Below, one piece after another: positions 36,425 to 45,104 of a stretch of 64,000 nucleotides of DNA (position 1 is the first letter of the stretch; each line of letters opens with the position of its first letter). Under the pieces are notes generated by a model. It made no database searches. It saw only the letters and a program-made list of their open reading frames with translations, and was not told the DNA's origin. A program made the translations under genes and the position numbers. This DNA comes from Brachyspira intermedia PWS/A (GTDB lineage: Bacteria > Spirochaetota > Brachyspiria > Brachyspirales > Brachyspiraceae): NCBI RefSeq assembly GCF_000223215.1, contig NC_017243.1, forward strand, positions 1-64,000. The letters run 5' to 3'.

Positions 36425-37225
36425 TTGGGGGGAAACTATGAAATATTTATTAAAATTTTTTTATTAATCAATATTATTTCTTGTGAAACTCCTGAGCCTG
36501 AAGTTGTAACTGTAGGGCATATAGGAGAATTTGATTATGATATATGGAGGCAGATAGACGAGGAGCTTAGAATCGAAAATACTAAGTTAGAACTTGTGTA
36601 TTTTCAGGATTATGAGCTTTTAAATAAGGCATTAGATGATGGAGAGATAGATTTGAATTCTTTTCAAAACTATATTTACTTTGTGAATGAAACTAATAAG
36701 TATAATTATGATCTTCATATTCTAGGCAAAACTTTTGTTGCACCTATGAATATATATTCAAAATTTATTACGAATATAAATCAGATATCGTCAAATGCTA
36801 AAATAGCTATTCCAGATGATGAAGTAAATTTATCAAGGGCATTGCAAGTATTAGAAGTGGCTAATATTATAAAGCTTGAAAGGTTTGATAATAATTTTTA
36901 TAGTATAACTAATATTATAGAAAATAATTTGAATATTCAGTTTATACCTATGGATGCAAGTATAATTTACTTTAATATGGATAAGGTTGATGCGGCAGTT
37001 ATAAATTATGGATTTATTTCAGACTATATAAATTATAAGATTATATTTTATGATGATATATCAAAATATTCGCATGCTGGTTTGATGTCCTATGCTAATT
37101 TGATTGTATGCCGAGAAAAAGATAGAAATTCTAATCTTTATAAGTTTATAACAGAAAGCTATAGACAGAAGATGAAGAAAAATATAGATAAAAATATATT
37201 AGATGGTCTTATTGCGATTGACTAA
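36425..37225 (+). CDS. blpF: NlpA/MetQ-family lipoprotein, blpF-like, out of frame with its start
   Basis: The body is an NlpA-type lipoprotein (lipobox INIISC; VGHIGEFDYDIWRQIDEEL; DGEIDLNSFQNYIYF; AAVINYGF). The only good start, ATG at 36438 with GGGGGG just upstream, gives MKYLLKFFY and then a stop at 36465-36467. Adding one T to the seven-T run at 36456-36462 joins this start to the lipobox frame (MKYLLKFFLLINIISC). The upstream in-frame TTG at 36425 has no ribosome site. The gene therefore looks phase-off or mutated. Compared with blpA it also carries substitutions in the ligand region (ASIIYFNMDK for the usual AGAIYG). Confidence 0.72.
   Translation: MGGNYEIFIKIFLLINIISCETPEPEVVTVGHIGEFDYDIWRQIDEELRIENTKLELVYFQDYELLNKALDDGEIDLNSFQNYIYFVNETNKYNYDLHILGKTFVAPMNIYSKFITNINQISSNAKIAIPDDEVNLSRALQVLEVANIIKLERFDNNFYSITNIIENNLNIQFIPMDASIIYFNMDKVDAAVINYGFISDYINYKIIFYDDISKYSHAGLMSYANLIVCREKDRNSNLYKFITESYRQKMKKNIDKNILDGLIAID
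36456..36462 (+). repeat. T7 homopolymer in the blpF signal sequence
   Basis: Seven T after four A, at codons 7-9 of the expected signal peptide. Eight T would restore the frame, so this is a candidate slipped-strand phase-variation tract. Confidence 0.6.
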
Positions 37226-37249
37226 TAATTATATATAGGGATTCATATA

Positions 37250-38038
37250 ATGAAAAAATTATTATTTATTTTATTTTTATTACTATTTATTATTTCTTGT
37301 AATTGTAAAAAAGAGGAAGTGGTAAAAATAGGATATATAGGCGAACTTGATATGAGTATATGGGAATATGTGTCTAATGAAATGAAAGAGCAGAATATTT
37401 TATTAGAATTGATACAGTTTTCAGACTATTCTATAATAAACAAAGCTTTAAATAGTGGTCATATAGATTTGAATCATTTTCAGCATTACGCTTATTTTGT
37501 TAATGCTACAAATAAAAATGATTATTATTTGAGTATTATAGATAAAACTTTTATAGCGGCTATGAATATGTATTCAGAAAATTTAACTAATTTATCTCAG
37601 TTAAAATTACATTCAAAGATAGCAGTACCAAAAGATGAAGTAAATTTATCAAGATCATTAAAAATATTGGAATCTATAGGATTATTAAGATTAACTAAGA
37701 AGAATAATGTTAATTACAATTTTACTACAAATGATGTAAGAGAAAATTATTTACAATTAGAGTTTGTAGCTGTAGAGGCTGATGATGTTTATTCTGTTAT
37801 GTCTTTTGTTGATGGGGCTTTTGTTAATCTCAATCTTAATTTTGATTTTAAAGATTCAAATATTTTATATTATGATGATCCTAGTAAATATGAATCAGAT
37901 ATGTATATTAATCTTATAGTGGCAAGATTGGAAGATGAGGATAATGGTGTTTATAAAAAAATAGCAGAAGCTTATAAAAAAAGAATAAAAGAGGTTGTTG
38001 AATCAGGAAAATTAAAGGGAATTATCATCAATTATTAA
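37250..38038 (+). CDS. blpE: NlpA/MetQ-family lipoprotein, blpE-like
   Basis: 262 residues with a long hydrophobic signal peptide ending FIISC (Cys17). NlpA features are KIGYIGELDMSIWEYVSNEM, SGHIDLNHFQHYAYFV, IAVPKDEVNLSRSLKILESI and a divergent late ligand loop (VEADDVYSVMSFVDGAFVN). It shares DEVNLSR with the blpF product, where blpA and blpG have DxSNxGRA, so E and F form one subgroup and G and A another. Different ligand preference is possible. Confidence 0.82.
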   Translation: MKKLLFILFLLLFIISCNCKKEEVVKIGYIGELDMSIWEYVSNEMKEQNILLELIQFSDYSIINKALNSGHIDLNHFQHYAYFVNATNKNDYYLSIIDKTFIAAMNMYSENLTNLSQLKLHSKIAVPKDEVNLSRSLKILESIGLLRLTKKNNVNYNFTTNDVRENYLQLEFVAVEADDVYSVMSFVDGAFVNLNLNFDFKDSNILYYDDPSKYESDMYINLIVARLEDEDNGVYKKIAEAYKKRIKEVVESGKLKGIIINY

Positions 38039-38047
38039 TAGTTTTTA

Positions 38048-38074
38048 TTGAAATTATTCAAAAAATAATATAAT
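38048..38074 (+). promoter_or_regulatory. Possible separate promoter for blpA
   Basis: TTGAAA (38048-38053), a 15-base spacer and TATAAT (38069-38074); a strong AAAGGAG ribosome site follows before the ATG at 38117. It could let blpA be expressed more than its paralogues. Confidence 0.5.
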
Positions 38075-38116
38075 CTAGATAAACTAATTTAATTAAAATT
38101 TTATAAAGGAGCGACA

Positions 38117-38932
38117 ATGAGAAAAATTTTATTATTGATATCATCAGCTATATTATCATTGATGATATTATCATGCGGAAATACTTCTTCTGGTGATCAA
38201 AAAATAGTTAAAGTTGGTTTTGCAGGAGAGTCTGATTATCAAATTTGGAATCCTATAGTAGAAAAATTAGCTGAGGAAGGAATAAAAGTAGAGTTAGTAT
38301 CTTTCTCTGATTATACTATACCTAATCAGGCTTTAAATGATGGAGAGATTGATTTGAACGCTTTCCAACACTATGCATACTTTAATGATGAAGTATCAAA
38401 TAAAGGATATGATTTAACTGCTATCGCTGATACTTATATATCTGCTATGAATATTTATTCTACTAATATTACAGATGTAAAACAATTAAAAAACGGCGAT
38501 AAAATAGCTATACCTAATGACCCTTCTAATGGTGGAAGAGCTTTAAAAGTTCTTCAGGCTGCTGGAATCATTAAAGTAAAACCTGAGGCAGGAGATACTC
38601 CTAGCGTAAGCGATATAATAGAAAATCCTTTAAATGTTGAAATAGTAGAAATGGATGCTGGTGCTATTTATGGTGTTTTACCTGATGTTGCTTGTGCTGT
38701 TATCAATGGAAACTATGCTATAGACTTCGGTTTGAATCCTGGTTCTGATTATATATTCAAAGATGACCCTTCTATTTACAGCGGAAAATCTTTTGTTAAT
38801 TTAATAGCTGCAAGAACTAAAGATAAAGATAATGAATTATACAAAAAAGTTGTAGCAACTTATCAATCTGAAATAGTAGAAAAAGTTTATAATGAGAATT
38901 TCTTAGGTTCTTATCTTCCTACTTGGAAATAA
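38117..38932 (+). CDS. blpA: NlpA/MetQ-family lipoprotein, BlpA/BmpB
   Basis: 271 residues. The signal peptide ends ILSC (Cys20). NlpA signatures are KVGFAGESDYQIWNPIVEKL, NDGEIDLNAFQHYAYFN, IAIPNDPSNGGRALKVLQAA, MDAGAIYGVLPDVACAVING and SFVNLIAARTKDKDNELY. It is the last and most canonical of the four paralogues, with the strongest ribosome site and its own terminator, matching the dominant 29.7-kDa Brachyspira lipoprotein BmpB. It is probably the main binding partner of MetNI. Confidence 0.87.
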   Translation: MRKILLLISSAILSLMILSCGNTSSGDQKIVKVGFAGESDYQIWNPIVEKLAEEGIKVELVSFSDYTIPNQALNDGEIDLNAFQHYAYFNDEVSNKGYDLTAIADTYISAMNIYSTNITDVKQLKNGDKIAIPNDPSNGGRALKVLQAAGIIKVKPEAGDTPSVSDIIENPLNVEIVEMDAGAIYGVLPDVACAVINGNYAIDFGLNPGSDYIFKDDPSIYSGKSFVNLIAARTKDKDNELYKKVVATYQSEIVEKVYNENFLGSYLPTWK

Positions 38933-38961
38933 TAATTGAATAATATTTGAATTATAAAAAT

Positions 38962-39000
38962 AAAAGCATGAGATAATAAAAAAATCTCATGCTTTTTTAT
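38962..39000. terminator. Bidirectional terminator
   Basis: AAAAGCATGAGAT / ATCTCATGCTTTT perfect 13-bp stem with T run, between blpA and the convergent PTS operon. Confidence 0.85.
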
Positions 39001-39015
39001 CTTATACTAAGTTAA

Positions 39016-39444
39016 TCAATCTAAATCTATATCATCATCTTCTTCACTTAATGAAGGCTCTAATATAGCATCTTTACCTGTGCTGATTATATCATTAACT
39101 AATTCATTAATATCTTCTTTATCAGATGAAAAATATTCTAATATCATAGCGAAATTCATTCCAGCTATTAATCTTATATTGAATTTATTTTTTTCTTTTT
39201 TTGAAAATATATTTCCTATATTAAAAGGAGTTCCGCCATATAAATCAGCCAATATTATAATATCTTTTGCATCTTCAATTTCATTAAGACAGCTTTGTAA
39301 TTTTCTAGAAGTTCCTTCAAATCCGTCTTCAGCAGCCATACATACAGTATGATATCCTGCAACTTCTCCTAATATCATTTTAGCGGATTCCATTATTTCA
39401 TGTGCAAAATTTCCATGACTCATAAGTATTAAACTAGGTTTCAT
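39016..39444 (-). CDS. PTS mannose-family EIIA component
   Basis: 142 residues of the EIIA-Man fold: the phosphorylatable His10 is in LMSHGNFAHEI, and ILADLYGGTPFNIG follows. It receives phosphate from HPr and passes it to EIIB. It is the last gene of the leftward operon. Its ATG directly abuts the stop codon of the serine hydrolase gene, with GGAGG inside that gene's end, so translation is coupled. The C-terminus is acidic (EEDDDIDLD). Confidence 0.88.
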   Translation of the reverse strand: MKPSLILMSHGNFAHEIMESAKMILGEVAGYHTVCMAAEDGFEGTSRKLQSCLNEIEDAKDIIILADLYGGTPFNIGNIFSKKEKNKFNIRLIAGMNFAMILEYFSSDKEDINELVNDIISTGKDAILEPSLSEEDDDIDLD

Positions 39445-40407
39445 TTATTCCTCCATAAATATTTTATTTAATTCTTCTCTTAATTCTAAATATGCATTAT
39501 TATTTCTGTTTGGGTGAATTCTGTTTGTGAGAATTATCATAGCTTCTTTAGAGTTTAAATTTATCAATATAGAAGTTCCTGTAAAACCGGTATGATATAA
39601 AGTATATTTTCCGTATCTCTTATCCCAGCCTAAAGTTCTTTCTCCGATATTAATGTCTATTAGTTTTTTTATTGATTTATGAGATAAGACTTTTTCATCA
39701 TCATTTAATATAGAGCGGGCAAAAATATTTAAATCTTCAAGTGTAGAAAATAATCCAGCACTTCCTATCTCTCCCAAAGCATGAGCTTTAGAGTCATGAG
39801 CTTCTGAGCAAATTATTCCTCTTTTATCTGTAATTTCAGTTGGAATGCAGTAGTCTTTATTAGAAGGGTAGTATGAAGTATTATTCATATTGGCTGAATT
39901 AAAAATATAATCTTTAAATGCTTTATCCAAATTGAGATTTGTAATATTTTCTATTATAAAGCCTAATATAATAAAGCCTATATCAGAGTATATTGTTTTA
40001 TGATAGTTTTCTTTATTTATAATAGTGTTTTCAAATATTTTATTTCTATCTATATTGGTTTTATCATCTAAATCTGCTTTAAGTCCGGAATTATGAAGCA
40101 GCAATTCTTCTATAGTGGTATTATTATCTTTGAAATTACTGCAGAATTTGACAGCTTTATCATCTAAATTTATTTTGCCCAAATCTAATAATTTAAGCAT
40201 CATTGAGGCAGTACCTATAACTTTTGTAAGAGAAGCCAAATCATAAATGCAATTATGATCAACTTTATTAGAATTATTAGTTCCGTATATACCTATATAA
40301 TTATTTTTAATATCATCATTTTTTATAAAACTATATGAGACATTATATATTATATTTTTTTCTAAAGCCTCATTTAACATAGATGATATAGTGTCAAATT
40401 TATTCAC
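39445..40407 (-). CDS. Class C beta-lactamase-like serine hydrolase
   Basis: 320 residues of the penicillin-binding/beta-lactamase fold. The catalytic Ser59-x-x-Lys62 is in DLASLTKVIG, the second motif is YSD (YSDIGFIILGFII) instead of YxN, and the third is HTG (YHTGFTGTS). No signal peptide is evident, so it is probably cytoplasmic. Next to murQ and a PTS it may act on peptidoglycan-derived sugar peptides (esterase/amidase), as reported for serine hydrolases in other murQ operons. Antibiotic hydrolysis is unlikely. The role is inferred from context. Confidence 0.75.
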   Translation of the reverse strand: MNKFDTISSMLNEALEKNIIYNVSYSFIKNDDIKNNYIGIYGTNNSNKVDHNCIYDLASLTKVIGTASMMLKLLDLGKINLDDKAVKFCSNFKDNNTTIEELLLHNSGLKADLDDKTNIDRNKIFENTIINKENYHKTIYSDIGFIILGFIIENITNLNLDKAFKDYIFNSANMNNTSYYPSNKDYCIPTEITDKRGIICSEAHDSKAHALGEIGSAGLFSTLEDLNIFARSILNDDEKVLSHKSIKKLIDINIGERTLGWDKRYGKYTLYHTGFTGTSILINLNSKEAMIILTNRIHPNRNNNAYLELREELNKIFMEE

Positions 40408-40438
40408 AGTAATTTCCTTTTATAAACTAAAAATATTT

Positions 40439-41347
40439 TTAAGCATTTTTAGCTTTTTCTATAGCTATTCTCACCATGTTATTAGATTCTTTTAAAAGTT
40501 TCTGAGCTTTATCTTTATCTATAGAAGCCTTATTCATTATTATTGAAACGGCAACAGATTTTCCTGATTCTTCAAATAATTTAGAAGACTTTTCTATATC
40601 AAGACCTGTTATTGAAGATATCATTCTTATAGCTCTAGTTTCCAACTTTTTATTTGTAGGAAGCACATTAACCATGTAGTTTCCATAAACCATTCCTGAT
40701 TTTATCATTACACCAGTTGAAATACTATTTACAACCATTTTAGCGGCAGTTCCTGATTTCATTCTAGTAGAACCGGATATTACTTCAGCACCCACTATAG
40801 GAGTAATAACTATATCTGCAGATTTCTCAACATTTTCATTTCTGTTTGATGATATCATCACAGTTAATGCTCCTACTTCTTTGGCATAATCCAATCCACC
40901 TAATACATAAGGAGTTCTTCCGCTTGCTGCTATTCCCACAACGCAATCTAAATTAGTAAGTTTGCAATTTACTAAATCTTCTTTTCCTAATTCTCTGGAA
41001 TCTTCAGCTCCTTCAACGGCTCTGTACATAGCTTCCTTTCCGCCTGCTATGAGTCCGAAAGCTCTTTCAGGTGAAACATTGTATGTAGGAGTAAGCTCTA
41101 CAGCATCTAAAGTACCCATTCTTCCAGATGAACCAGCACCTATATATATTAATCTCCCACCTTTTATATATCTTTTTGCTATTTCATCTATAGCTTTTGC
41201 AATATTTTCACTTTCTTTTCCTACTGCTTCAGCAACTTTAACATCTTCAGAATTTATTATTTTAACCATTTCTATAGTACTTAAAGCATCTATATTTTTA
41301 GAATTTTCATTTACAGATTCTGTTACAAGATTATCCAAATTTTCCAT
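40439..41347 (-). CDS. murQ: N-acetylmuramic acid 6-phosphate etherase
   Basis: A 302-residue SIS-domain lyase that cleaves MurNAc-6-phosphate into GlcNAc-6-phosphate and D-lactate. Signatures are YIGAGSSGRMGTLDAVELTP with the sugar-phosphate loop, IAGGKEAMYRAVEGAEDSRE carrying the catalytic Glu, GIAASGRTPYV and GSTRMKSGTAAKMVVNSIST. The length is normal. It is 31 bp upstream of the serine hydrolase gene and downstream of an RpiR regulator in a PTS operon, which points to MurNAc as the imported sugar. Confidence 0.95.
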   Translation of the reverse strand: MENLDNLVTESVNENSKNIDALSTIEMVKIINSEDVKVAEAVGKESENIAKAIDEIAKRYIKGGRLIYIGAGSSGRMGTLDAVELTPTYNVSPERAFGLIAGGKEAMYRAVEGAEDSRELGKEDLVNCKLTNLDCVVGIAASGRTPYVLGGLDYAKEVGALTVMISSNRNENVEKSADIVITPIVGAEVISGSTRMKSGTAAKMVVNSISTGVMIKSGMVYGNYMVNVLPTNKKLETRAIRMISSITGLDIEKSSKLFEESGKSVAVSIIMNKASIDKDKAQKLLKESNNMVRIAIEKAKNA

Positions 41348-41366
41348 ATTTTATAACTCCATATAC

Positions 41367-42224
41367 TTATTCTTCATCATCTAATTTTAATTCTCTAGTT
41401 AGAATGCTTGTATTTATGAGATTATCTTTTATATTTTCAAAGTCTTTCTGTATAGCACCAAAGTATAAAAGATCGCTCACAATAAGAGATGAATATTTTG
41501 AAGTAATAGCACCCATTCTAGTAAGCTCTTCATTGTTAGGAACAGTGATCAAAACATCAGCCATTTTAGAAAGATTATTTGTCTTCTTCCTTGTTACGGC
41601 TATTATAGATGCTTTTTTTGCAGAAGCTATTTTCACAGGATAAATAACTTCATTAGTTCTGCCGCTATATGAAAAGGCTATAACTACATCTTCTTCTGTA
41701 AGATAATTAAAAAACTCAGCATTCAAATGTGCATCTTCATAGAAGAAAGCATTGAAATTTGCTCTTTTAAGTTTATGAAATAAATCATAAGCCGATAGAG
41801 ATGAAGCTCCTATACCAAGCATATATATATTTCTTGCATTTCTTATAAGTTTAAAAGCTTTCTCCAATGCATTTTTATCTAATTGATAGAAAAAATCTTC
41901 ATTAGATGATTTTATTAAGAGCATAATTTTATCGCATAATTCTTCTACATTATCATCAGCTGATATTATAGTATTGATATTGTATTTATTATCATCATCA
42001 CCATTTTTACTTGCTATAGATATTTTAAGTTCATCTAATCCCTTGAATCCAAGATCTTTAGCAAATCTCACCACAGAAGCAGATGAAACCCCGCAGTTTT
42101 TTGAAATATCCAAAGCTGTTAATTTAATAACTTCTTTAGGATTTGACAAAATATAATTAGATATTTTCTTGTATGCTTTACTAAAATCTTCGTATTTATC
42201 TCTTATTATTAAATATGCATTCAT
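41367..42224 (-). CDS. RpiR-family transcriptional regulator
   Basis: 285 residues. The N-terminal HTH_6 domain (about 1-75) includes LTALDISKNCGVSSASVVRF; the SIS sugar-phosphate-sensing domain (about 115-250) includes IYMLGIGASSLSAYDLFHKL and AFSYSGRTNEVIYPV. It lies within the operon it presumably controls. Two identical palindromes TGTAAT-N3-ATTACA upstream of the first gene resemble the published operator of the RpiR-family protein HexR. The effector is probably MurNAc-6-phosphate or a related hexosamine phosphate. Confidence 0.88.
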   Translation of the reverse strand: MNAYLIIRDKYEDFSKAYKKISNYILSNPKEVIKLTALDISKNCGVSSASVVRFAKDLGFKGLDELKISIASKNGDDDNKYNINTIISADDNVEELCDKIMLLIKSSNEDFFYQLDKNALEKAFKLIRNARNIYMLGIGASSLSAYDLFHKLKRANFNAFFYEDAHLNAEFFNYLTEEDVVIAFSYSGRTNEVIYPVKIASAKKASIIAVTRKKTNNLSKMADVLITVPNNEELTRMGAITSKYSSLIVSDLLYFGAIQKDFENIKDNLINTSILTRELKLDDEE

Positions 42225-42239
42225 TTTATTTTACCACTC

Positions 42240-42716
42240 TTATTTTAAATATGCTTCTATAGATTGATCGGATTCATTTGGAAGCATTTGAGCAGTTACA
42301 TTTATACCATCAGCTATCATACTTTTTATTAAAGCTATATCATCTTCTGTGAGATTTACAGATTTTTTTATTTGTACAGAGCCTTCTTTTTTGGCTACAT
42401 TACCAATATTAACAGTTTTTATAGGTACGCCGTTTTTTATTATTTCATTCATATCCTCTATATTTTTTGTTATTAGGAATATTTTATCTTCGTCATATAC
42501 TCCTTCTTTAAATTTTTCTGCAGCTTTTGCTTTTGATAATATTGATAATTTAACTCCGGCAGGTTTTGATATTTTTAAAGCGGCTATTATAGTTTCATCT
42601 TTTACAGCCTGATCATTAACTACAGCTATTCTTGTAGCTCCTACAGTATTTGTCCATACCATAGCAACTTGTCCATGTATCAATCTTTCATCTACTCTAG
42701 CATTTACTATACTCAT
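42240..42716 (-). CDS. PTS mannose-family EIIB component
   Basis: 158 residues. The phosphorylation His14 is in ARVDERLIHGQVAMVWT, the hallmark of EIIB of the mannose/fructose/sorbose family, and the rest of the domain is intact (IFLITKNIEDM, IKTVNIGNV). It transfers phosphate from EIIA to the incoming sugar. It lies between EIID and the RpiR regulator gene. Confidence 0.93.
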   Translation of the reverse strand: MSIVNARVDERLIHGQVAMVWTNTVGATRIAVVNDQAVKDETIIAALKISKPAGVKLSILSKAKAAEKFKEGVYDEDKIFLITKNIEDMNEIIKNGVPIKTVNIGNVAKKEGSVQIKKSVNLTEDDIALIKSMIADGINVTAQMLPNESDQSIEAYLK

Positions 42717-42747
42717 AATTATTTCTCCTTTTTATATATTAAAAAAA

Positions 42748-43575
42748 TTATTTACTGAATAAACCAATAACAAAATCAAGCATTCCTTGAGAATTACCCA
42801 ATACCATTCCTATTGCTATTATTACAACAATCAAATGAGTAGAATTAAATTTCTTCTTACCCAAAAGCCAATAAGAGAATAATACTACAAGAAGCGGTAT
42901 TAAAGAAGGCATTATCTTATCAAGCATTGACTGTATATCCAAAGAAACTTCACCTAAAGTGAATGTAAGATTAAGTTTATAAGTTATAACAGATGCTATT
43001 AATCCGCCTACAACTGTTAATCCTAAAATTGCAGCTCCTTCTGTTATAGGTGCTATAGAATTGGCAAAACCTACAGCTAATTTTTTACTTTGATTATAAC
43101 CTATATAAGTAAATTTATATCTTAAAAAAAGTACAGCTAAACATGCAAATACAGGAACTATTAATCCTATAGCATTACCGTCTAAAGCTATATAAGAAGC
43201 AATGGAGAATACTATTGCTCTGTATATAGCAAGGAATAAAGTATCTCCAACACCCGCGAAAGGCCCCATTAATCCTGTTTTTAAACTAGATACAGCCTCT
43301 TCAGATTTTTCTCCTAAACTCTCTTCCAAAGCCATATCAGCACCTATGATAAGGTGAGACATTGCAGGAGTAGTATTGAAATAACCTAATTGCATTTTTA
43401 AAGCTTTTTTCATTCCTTCAGGATTATTTTTATATATTCTTTTTAAGGCAGGCATTATTACCCAAGCATATCCTAATCCTTGCATTTTCTCATAATTCCA
43501 ACCCCATTGAAATCCGAATAAATTTCTAACATATACTTTATTAATATCACTTTTAGTTAATTTATTATTTTCCAT
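42748..43575 (-). CDS. PTS mannose-family EIID component
   Basis: 275 residues. The cytoplasmic N-terminal half has RNLFGFQWGWNYEKMQGLGY and TTPAMSHLIIGADMALEES; GLMGPFAGVGDTLF is the conserved EIID motif. The C-terminal half carries membrane helices. With EIIC it forms the membrane channel of the permease. Confidence 0.93.
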   Translation of the reverse strand: MENNKLTKSDINKVYVRNLFGFQWGWNYEKMQGLGYAWVIMPALKRIYKNNPEGMKKALKMQLGYFNTTPAMSHLIIGADMALEESLGEKSEEAVSSLKTGLMGPFAGVGDTLFLAIYRAIVFSIASYIALDGNAIGLIVPVFACLAVLFLRYKFTYIGYNQSKKLAVGFANSIAPITEGAAILGLTVVGGLIASVITYKLNLTFTLGEVSLDIQSMLDKIMPSLIPLLVVLFSYWLLGKKKFNSTHLIVVIIAIGMVLGNSQGMLDFVIGLFSK

Positions 43576-43606
43576 TTATTAACTCCTATATAATTAATAT
43601 AAATTC

Positions 43607-44410
43607 TTATCCGTCTATTTCTATTTCATCATCATCAGAAGCCGCTCCAGCAGTTTCTTTTATAGCTCCTTTTTCCATTGTTCTGTGATAATTAAGAGCA
43701 GCAAAAGCAAATCCTAATAAAGCCACAGCCAATACACTCATGTTTCCTCCGCTGAATGCTATTGCTACAAAACCTATTATGAAATAATAGAAATATTTTT
43801 TAAGAGGCAAATATCTCATAAGTATCGCAATACCCATTGCAGGAAGTAAAGCTCCGGCAGCCTTTAATCCGTTCATAAACCAGCCCGGTATGAAATTATT
43901 TATAGTTTGTATTACTGTTTCTCCGAAAAATAATCCTATAAATACAGGTATTACTCTTGATAATACCCATGGTAAAATACCCAATACATTACACATCTCA
44001 ACGCCTCTGTAATTGCCTTCATCAGCGTATCTATCTGCTTTATGTTGAAATATTAAGTTAGTCATTCTTCCTAAAATATCCAACTGAGTCAATAAAAGTC
44101 CTATAGGAACCGCTATAGCTATTCCATATTCAGCACCTTTTTGCGAAATTATAGCATAAGAAGTGCCTATTATAGCTCCGGATAAATAATCAGGAACAGT
44201 GGCTCCTCCATAAGTTGCTACACCTAATGTGGCTAATTGCAAAGTAGCACCTATAAATAGACCAGACTTTAAATCCCCCAATAAAAAACCTGTGAAAGCA
44301 GCAGCAAATAATGGTGTATATACGCCTATTTGTATAGAAATTTGATCTAATACGCCTATGACAGTATATATACATAGTATTAGAATTACTATAGCAGATA
44401 ATTCTTGCAT
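43607..44410 (-). CDS. PTS mannose-family EIIC component
   Basis: 267 residues, polytopic, with GFLLGDLKSGLFIGATLQLA and GGATVPDYLSGAIIGTSYAI of the EIIC-Man family. It ends in an acidic cytoplasmic tail (SDDDEIEIDG). It is the first gene of the leftward operon EIIC-EIID-EIIB-RpiR-murQ-hydrolase-EIIA, with two candidate RpiR operators upstream. Confidence 0.93.
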   Translation of the reverse strand: MQELSAIVILILCIYTVIGVLDQISIQIGVYTPLFAAAFTGFLLGDLKSGLFIGATLQLATLGVATYGGATVPDYLSGAIIGTSYAIISQKGAEYGIAIAVPIGLLLTQLDILGRMTNLIFQHKADRYADEGNYRGVEMCNVLGILPWVLSRVIPVFIGLFFGETVIQTINNFIPGWFMNGLKAAGALLPAMGIAILMRYLPLKKYFYYFIIGFVAIAFSGGNMSVLAVALLGFAFAALNYHRTMEKGAIKETAGAASDDDEIEIDG

Positions 44411-44434
44411 AAAACATACTCCTATAAATATTCT

Positions 44435-44449
44435 TGTAATTATATTACA
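44435..44449. promoter_or_regulatory. Candidate RpiR-family operator, proximal
   Basis: TGTAATTATATTACA, a TGTAAT-N3-ATTACA palindrome 25 bp upstream of the EIIC start. Confidence 0.6.
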
Positions 44450-44475
44450 TTTATTAACATTTTATCAAATTAAAA

Positions 44476-44490
44476 TGTAATTTCATTACA
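44476..44490. promoter_or_regulatory. Candidate RpiR-family operator, distal
   Basis: TGTAATTTCATTACA, the core of an 11-5-11 palindrome at 44470-44496. Its centre is 41 bp (about four helical turns) from the proximal site. Confidence 0.6.
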
Positions 44491-44652
44491 TTTTAATAGT
44501 ATATATAAAAAAATATCTATTGCAAGTTATTTATTCAAAAAAACTAGAAATTATCATAATTTTTTATGAAAAATCAGATGAATTTTAATATAATAAAGTA
44601 AATTTTATAGTATGAAATTATATATAGAATTATATTGTTAATTGGTATTGAA

Positions 44653-45077
44653 CGCACAATAAATAAAACTAAAATATAGATTAATTTATAATTCAAATTT
44701 TATTATATTCTTAATTTTGTTCACCATGCGTTAAATATATTTTTAACCTAATAACCGTTTGGGTGGGTGCTATAATTTCTAAATTAAACAATAGAAAAAA
44801 GAAAAATTAAAATTGCAAGATAAATTAAAAAGCCTATAGGGTGGGCAAATGTAATTAAATTTTAAAACTTAATTTACATACCCCGCCCTTTAAAATTTAT
44901 TGCTATACTTTAAATATAAACATCAATTATATTTAAAGCCTCATTAGAAATAAAGCACCCGCCCAAGCATTTTTTAAATTTAAAGTCTACTCAACGCACG
45001 GTTAGAAAAACTTAAATAATATAATTAAATTATAATTAAAAAATGAATATATATTTTTGACTTTGCTCTCCGTGCGG
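44653..45077. repeat. Mosaic palindromic repeat, copy 8 (complete)
   Basis: A symmetric 425-bp element: A hairpin (CGCAC 44653 / CCATGCG 44723-44729), B (TTTGGGTGGGTGC 44758-44770), C (AGGGTGGGC 44838-44846), C' (CCCCGCCCTTTA 44881-44892), B' (GCACCCGCCCAAG 44955-44967), A' hairpin (CGCACGG 44995-45001 / CCGTGCGG 45070-45077). No gene is present in the 44411-45104 gap. Confidence 0.8.
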
Positions 45078-45104
45078 TATTTAAAATTCAAAGTAAAAAA
45101 TAAA

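Noticed and set aside
39445-40407. Beta-lactamase as an antibiotic-resistance gene
   Set aside because: No signal peptide, the second motif is YSD, and it is embedded in a murQ/PTS operon; a metabolic esterase or amidase role is more likely.
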